The notes under the pieces: generated by a model | The model's database searches: none | Seen by the model: the letters and a program-made list of their open reading frames with translations, nothing else | Told to the model about the DNA's origin: nothing | Shown here: positions 30,871-33,825 of the stretch, piece by piece | How positions within the stretch are numbered: the first letter of the stretch is position 1 | Layout: each line of letters begins with the position of its first letter | Source of the DNA: JACRAO01 sp964490895 | Lineage (GTDB): Bacteria > Bdellovibrionota > UBA1018 | Reading direction: 5' to 3' | Assembly: GCA_964490895.1 (NCBI GenBank) | Contig: CAZBEI010000014.1 | Location: forward strand, 1 to 33,825 | Length of the DNA stretch: 33,825 nucleotides | Made by a program: the position numbers and the translations under genes

Positions 30871-31679
30871 AGAAACGGAATCTCCTCTTTTTTGTTTTTC
30901 TGTTTAGTTGTACGAATTCAAGCTTAAAAAACCAGTATTTATTTGCCGAAAAACTTTGGAAAGACCAAAAGTATGGCGCTGCCGTCAGTGAGTTTGAGAA
31001 AATCACCCGAAAAGACGCGTTGGGCAAAATTGGACTCCGGGCGCTCTACCAGGGGGCGATGATTCAAGCGCTCTATTTATTTCAATATCCAGACGCAGTT
31101 CAAAAACTAAAAATATTTTCTGAAAAAACAGATCAGGTGCAAGACGCATGGGAAGCCCAAAAGCTCATCGGCGAGATTTTTTTTTCTCAGCTTGAAAACT
31201 ACGAAAAAGCAAGCCAGCACTACGAAACCTTACTTAAAAACAATCCAAACGTAAAAGAGGGCCCAGAGTTTTTATTCCGGATAGCCAAGAGCCATTTTTT
31301 TCTTTCACAGTTTGATGAGGCATTAAAAATCTATGAAGATTTGATTCAGCATTATTCCGAGACAGAGTGGGGACAAAAAGCGCTTTTTGAATCTGCCGCA
31401 ACCAGTTGTATTCGTGCCGGTAAGCCCACAGAACAGGGGCAAAATCAGCTTTATCAGGCAGGAATAGACCGCTATGAGAAATTTTTAAGTCTTTATCCGA
31501 AAAGCAAATGGGCTATTCAAGCCAAGTTTGGAATTGCCAACTGTCTCGAAGAAATGGATAAACTTGATGTTGCAGAAAGTCATTACCAAGAAATTAGGAC
31601 GAGTTACCCCTCCCCCAAAATTATAGATTTGAAGTTGAGGAGGATTGCAGAAAGAAAAATGCAGCGGGGCAACCATTGA
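30867..31679 (+). CDS. TPR-repeat lipoprotein (BamD/CpoB-like architecture)
   Basis: 270 aa. A short N-terminal hydrophobic segment ends FLFSCTN, a lipobox with Phe at -2 (non-ideal), predicting lipidation at Cys15. The rest consists of TPR-like helical repeats, e.g. YEKASQHYETLLKNNPNVKE, FDEALKIYEDLIQHYSETEW and LDVAESHYQEIRTSYPSPK. Such proteins act as outer-membrane-associated scaffolds (BamD, CpoB/YbgF); which of these it resembles cannot be settled by eye. The ATG overlaps the gyrA stop (ATGA), and its own stop overlaps the next start. Confidence 0.75.
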   Translation: MKKRNLLFFVFLFSCTNSSLKNQYLFAEKLWKDQKYGAAVSEFEKITRKDALGKIGLRALYQGAMIQALYLFQYPDAVQKLKIFSEKTDQVQDAWEAQKLIGEIFFSQLENYEKASQHYETLLKNNPNVKEGPEFLFRIAKSHFFLSQFDEALKIYEDLIQHYSETEWGQKALFESAATSCIRAGKPTEQGQNQLYQAGIDRYEKFLSLYPKSKWAIQAKFGIANCLEEMDKLDVAESHYQEIRTSYPSPKIIDLKLRRIAERKMQRGNH

Positions 31680-31897
31680 AAAAAGAAACAGAAGACCCAA
31701 ACTCTTCTTTAAAAAAAATAGGTCTCCTTGGCGTGATTGTGGGGGTTTTGGTGGGTTATACAGGAGCAGGCTTTGGGTTGGGTTACTTAGCTTGGCAAAA
31801 ATGGGGGGCTCCATGGTGGGTTATTCTTATTTTAGGGGTGATCAGTTTTTCTTTGGCCATTTTTAAAATATATGAGATTTCAGAAAAAAATTTATAA
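31676..31897 (+). CDS. AtpZ/AtpI-like ATP synthase accessory membrane protein
   Basis: 73 aa with two membrane helices, IGLLGVIVGVLVGYTGAGFG and WWVILILGVISFSLAIF, separated by a short loop with a GxxLGYLAW motif typical of AtpZ/AtpI proteins, which are associated with c-ring assembly and Mg/Ca transport. It starts with TTG at 31676, overlapping the upstream stop as TTGA; no other start fits. Located immediately before atpB, the usual place. Confidence 0.72.
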   Translation: MKKETEDPNSSLKKIGLLGVIVGVLVGYTGAGFGLGYLAWQKWGAPWWVILILGVISFSLAIFKIYEISEKNL

Positions 31898-31939
31898 ATA
31901 TAATGGAATGTGGTATCCGTTGTTCAAAGGAAAAAGACA

Positions 31940-32653
31940 ATGCATGACGAACATGGGTTTAACTGGATAGATCAGATCTCGTTTCTGAAGTCTTTTCCAA
32001 ACCATGTTGTGATGGTGATTTTGATTGGTGCCGGTTTGATCTTAGCATCCACAGTGGCGCGATTGCAGCTCAAGCAGGCCATGAAGTCAAAAGAGGGCGG
32101 GATAGTCCCAGAGCCAAAACTTACCTATAGAAATTTTTTTGAAATAGTCGCAGAGAGTCTTTATAAGCTCGTAGAGAGTGTGATTGGGCACCACGACGCG
32201 CCCCGGTATTTTCCTCTCATAGGGTGTCTTTTTACGTTTATTTTAACGTGTAATTTGATGGGGCTTATCCCGGGTTTTGCTCCTCCAACGGCGAATCTCA
32301 ATACGACCCTGGCGCTTGGGATATTTGTATTTCTTTATTACAACTATCAGGGGTTTCGAGCTCACGGGATTGGTTACGTAAAGCATTTTTTAGGTCCCGT
32401 TTGGTACATGGCCCCTCTTTTATTTTTTATTGAGTTGGCGTCCCATGTATTTCGCCCCTTTTCGCTGGGTTTACGTCTGCGGGGAAACATCATGGGAGAC
32501 CATATTGTGGTCGGAGTTTTTAGTGGCATGGTGCCATATTTACTCCCTGTTATTTTTTATGGCTTAGGGCTATTTGTAGCTTTTATTCAGGCTTTTGTTT
32601 TTTGTTTGCTGACGATGGTGTATATTTCATTATCAACAGCGCATGATCACTAA
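31940..32653 (+). CDS. atpB: ATP synthase Fo subunit a
   Basis: 237 aa from ATG 31940, preceded by AAAGGA; a GTG ten codons earlier is less likely. Multi-helix membrane stator forming the ion half-channels. Essential Arg179 lies in FRPFSLGLRLRGNIMGDH (E. coli Arg210 in LRLFGN). The residue two further on is a second Arg (Arg181) where Phe is usual. Other signatures: NLMGLIPGFAPPTANLNTTL, and IQAFVFCLLTMVYI. atpE follows with a small overlap of reading frames but its chosen start is 22 bp downstream. Confidence 0.95.
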   Translation: MHDEHGFNWIDQISFLKSFPNHVVMVILIGAGLILASTVARLQLKQAMKSKEGGIVPEPKLTYRNFFEIVAESLYKLVESVIGHHDAPRYFPLIGCLFTFILTCNLMGLIPGFAPPTANLNTTLALGIFVFLYYNYQGFRAHGIGYVKHFLGPVWYMAPLLFFIELASHVFRPFSLGLRLRGNIMGDHIVVGVFSGMVPYLLPVIFYGLGLFVAFIQAFVFCLLTMVYISLSTAHDH

Positions 32654-32675
32654 CACAAAGAAAGGGAACCTCGTT

Positions 32676-32984
32676 ATGTTAAAAAAAGTATTACTTATTT
32701 TGGGCACTTTTACCGTTCTATTTGGGTCTTTAGCTTTTGGCTCTGAGTCACAAGGAGGAAGTGGCGACGCCTATTCTTCTTTGGGAGCAGCTTTAGCCAT
32801 CGGTTTGGCCGCTCTAGGTGGAGGTTTAGGGCAAGGTAAGGTGGCCGCAGCAGCTGTAGAGGGTACAGCCAGAAATCCTCAAGCCTCTGGAAAAATATTT
32901 GTGCAGATGATTGTTGGATTAGCGCTCATTGAGTCCTTAGTTATTTACGCGCTCATTGTTTCGCTTGTTAAAATTAAAACTTAA
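32676..32984 (+). CDS. atpE: ATP synthase Fo subunit c
   Basis: 102 aa from ATG 32676 (GGGA upstream). Longer than the usual ~80 aa because of an N-terminal signal-peptide-like segment (MLKKVLLILGTFTVLFGSLA, possible cleavage near AFG|SE), as in some deltaproteobacterial c-subunits. Helix 1 has the Gly-rich packing GLAALGGGLGQGKVAAAA; helix 2 has the ion-binding Glu86 in ALIESLVIYAL. Gln53, Glu86, Ser87 and Tyr91 match positions used for Na+ binding in Ilyobacter, but Val63 and Thr67 equivalents are not conserved. Inserted by YidC. The stop shares a base with the next start (TAATG). Confidence 0.93.
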   Translation: MLKKVLLILGTFTVLFGSLAFGSESQGGSGDAYSSLGAALAIGLAALGGGLGQGKVAAAAVEGTARNPQASGKIFVQMIVGLALIESLVIYALIVSLVKIKT

Positions 32985-33304
32985 TGCGGTCTACCACACC
33001 TTTTGTTTTTCTCTTTTGTCTTTGTATTGGATTTGGGTGCGCTGGGCTAAGTCCTCGTGCACCCGTACCCGGAGTTTTGTTTTCAGATGTGGCGGGTCCT
33101 GAGGCAGCCACTTCAAATCAAAATGGCTCACGCGCGGGTGAGGCCTGCGTAAAATCAATCTTAGGACTTGTTGCAACTGGAGATGCAAGCATTGAAACAG
33201 CTCGAAGAAATGGCGGGATCACAATGATCACTTCTGTTGACGTGAGCTTTGCAAACTACCTGGGAGTTTTTTCGAAGTACTGCACGATTGTAAGAGGACA
33301 CTAA
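32984..33304 (+). CDS. TRL-like family lipoprotein
   Basis: 106 aa. Lipoprotein signal MRSTTPFVFLFCLCIGFGC with lipobox GFGC|A. The mature part matches the TRL-like family (PF13146 type): PGVLFSDV, GEACVKSILGLVATGDASIE, ARRNGGITMITSVD, then LGVFSKYCTIVRG. The role is unknown; relatives are small exported proteins. It overlaps atpE by one base and so may be co-transcribed, although no functional link with ATP synthase is established. It ends 2 bp from the convergent propeller gene. Confidence 0.75.
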   Translation: MRSTTPFVFLFCLCIGFGCAGLSPRAPVPGVLFSDVAGPEAATSNQNGSRAGEACVKSILGLVATGDASIETARRNGGITMITSVDVSFANYLGVFSKYCTIVRGH

Positions 33305-33306
33305 AT

Positions 33307-33825
33307 CTATTTTACGGTGAATGCAAAACCCAGTGGGTTTGTCAGATCTGTTGTATAAGAGCCGCCAGCCGCAGAAAGTGTGCACCCGCCCAGAATTGCG
33401 TATTTTAGGATAGTACTTGGGCCATAGTTCGCAATATAGGCGAAGGCGTTTGTAGGATCAACACCAATGCCCGACGCAACACTTGCTGCGGCGAGAGCAT
33501 AACTTGCAGAGCTAGACAAAGTTCCGTCAATAGCACTTCGGATAAAGCTGCTCAGAGTATTCGCGGTGTCATTTGTAACAAAAAGACATCCAGAAGTTAC
33601 AGCAATGCCGGTCGAGCCTGTGGCAGCTCCAGGTAGCGTGTAATCAGCAATAGCGCTTAAAGCCCCAGAGGTGGTAGTGATCGAAAAAAACCTCACAAAA
33701 TTTCCACCGGCGGCATAGTGTACTGTATAAGCATATTTGCTCTGTGGGTCTACCGCAACAGCGCGTGGATTGGCTCCGGTGTCGTATACGGCAACAAGGG
33801 TAAGAACACCCGTTCCGGAATTGAT
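33307..33825 (-). CDS. Beta-propeller repeat protein, C-terminal part (runs off right edge)
   Basis: 173 codons, open to the right edge; the start is beyond the window. Repeats such as ANPRAVAVDPQSKYAYTVHY, GSTGIAVTSGCLFVTND and ASGIGVDPTNAFAYIANYGP are blades of a lactonase/YVTN-type seven-bladed propeller, with intervening SGALSAIADYTLP strands. Such proteins are often exported or surface lipoproteins in this lineage. Ser/Thr/Ala-rich composition fits a secreted protein. A function such as 6-phosphogluconolactonase cannot be assumed. Confidence 0.75.
   Translation of the reverse strand: MNSGTGVLTLVAVYDTGANPRAVAVDPQSKYAYTVHYAAGGNFVRFFSITTTSGALSAIADYTLPGAATGSTGIAVTSGCLFVTNDTANTLSSFIRSAIDGTLSSSASYALAAASVASGIGVDPTNAFAYIANYGPSTILKYAILGGCTLSAAGGSYTTDLTNPLGFAFTVK

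Noticed and set aside
1..33825. tRNA or rRNA genes
   Set aside because: No cloverleaf with a conserved T-loop (GTTCGANTC-like) or rRNA-like stretch was noticed; weak tRNA candidates cannot be excluded without a covariance-model search.

Overview
The window is a chromosomal segment carrying the replication origin of a Gram-negative bacterium with moderate, AT-leaning base composition. The ancestral origin cluster is present: rpmH-rnpA-yidD-yidC-mnmE read leftward and dnaA, oriC, dnaN-recF-gyrB-gyrA read rightward. GyrB has the long proteobacterial form. Several lipoproteins and exported proteins, a TRL-like lipoprotein, a RAYT-type transposase remnant and a DUF4423/TIGR02147-like remnant point to the Bdellovibrionota or a former deltaproteobacterial lineage. 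That placement is inference.

Left part (1-11084). The start of an exported protein leaves the left edge. A class II (B12-dependent) ribonucleotide reductase and an aldehyde dehydrogenase diverge from a 69-bp spacer. An exported protein with five beta-rich repeats follows. A leftward five-gene operon then encodes 3-hydroxyacyl-CoA dehydrogenase, enoyl-CoA hydratase, acyl-CoA dehydrogenase and both subunits of a B12-dependent mutase. The mutase would usually be named methylmalonyl-CoA mutase, but its diagnostic residues (Phe81, Gln199) are those of isobutyryl-CoA mutase. The operon therefore reads as an acetoacetyl-CoA / crotonyl-CoA / butyryl-CoA / isobutyryl-CoA route. Two B12-dependent enzymes lie close together.

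Middle part (11090-17764) is the accessory region and the most unusual one. The last 20 bp of mnmE recur in the same orientation at 16507, 14794 (diverged) and 11090, like the mnmE/trmE 3'-end attachment site used by SGI1-type islands. The copies split the region into three segments, and each carries toxin-antitoxin genes: HEPN/MNT (HepT/MntA type), Phd/VapC, and a third with VapBC plus a broken AbiE pair. No integrase is present. A decayed insertion (39-bp terminal inverted repeats, 10-bp target duplication, HUH/RAYT transposase pseudogene) sits between a vapC stop codon and the mnmE-like fragment. Gene remnants (HxlR, DUF4423, DUF4143, possible IS ends) are scattered through or beside it. 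The genes often found beyond mnmE (jag, mnmG, rsmG, parAB) are absent.

Right part (17744-33825). mnmE, yidC, yidD, rnpA and rpmH read away from the origin. The dnaA-dnaN spacer holds 13 perfect TTATCCACA boxes, four one-mismatch boxes, and a DnaA-trio unwinding element next to dnaN. recF, gyrB and gyrA follow, then a TPR lipoprotein, a partial ATP synthase Fo cluster (atpZ/I-like, atpB, atpE) without the F1 genes, and a TRL-like lipoprotein. A beta-propeller protein enters from the right edge. GyrA has Ile at the Ser83 quinolone position. Genes on both sides are mostly transcribed away from oriC, co-directional with replication.
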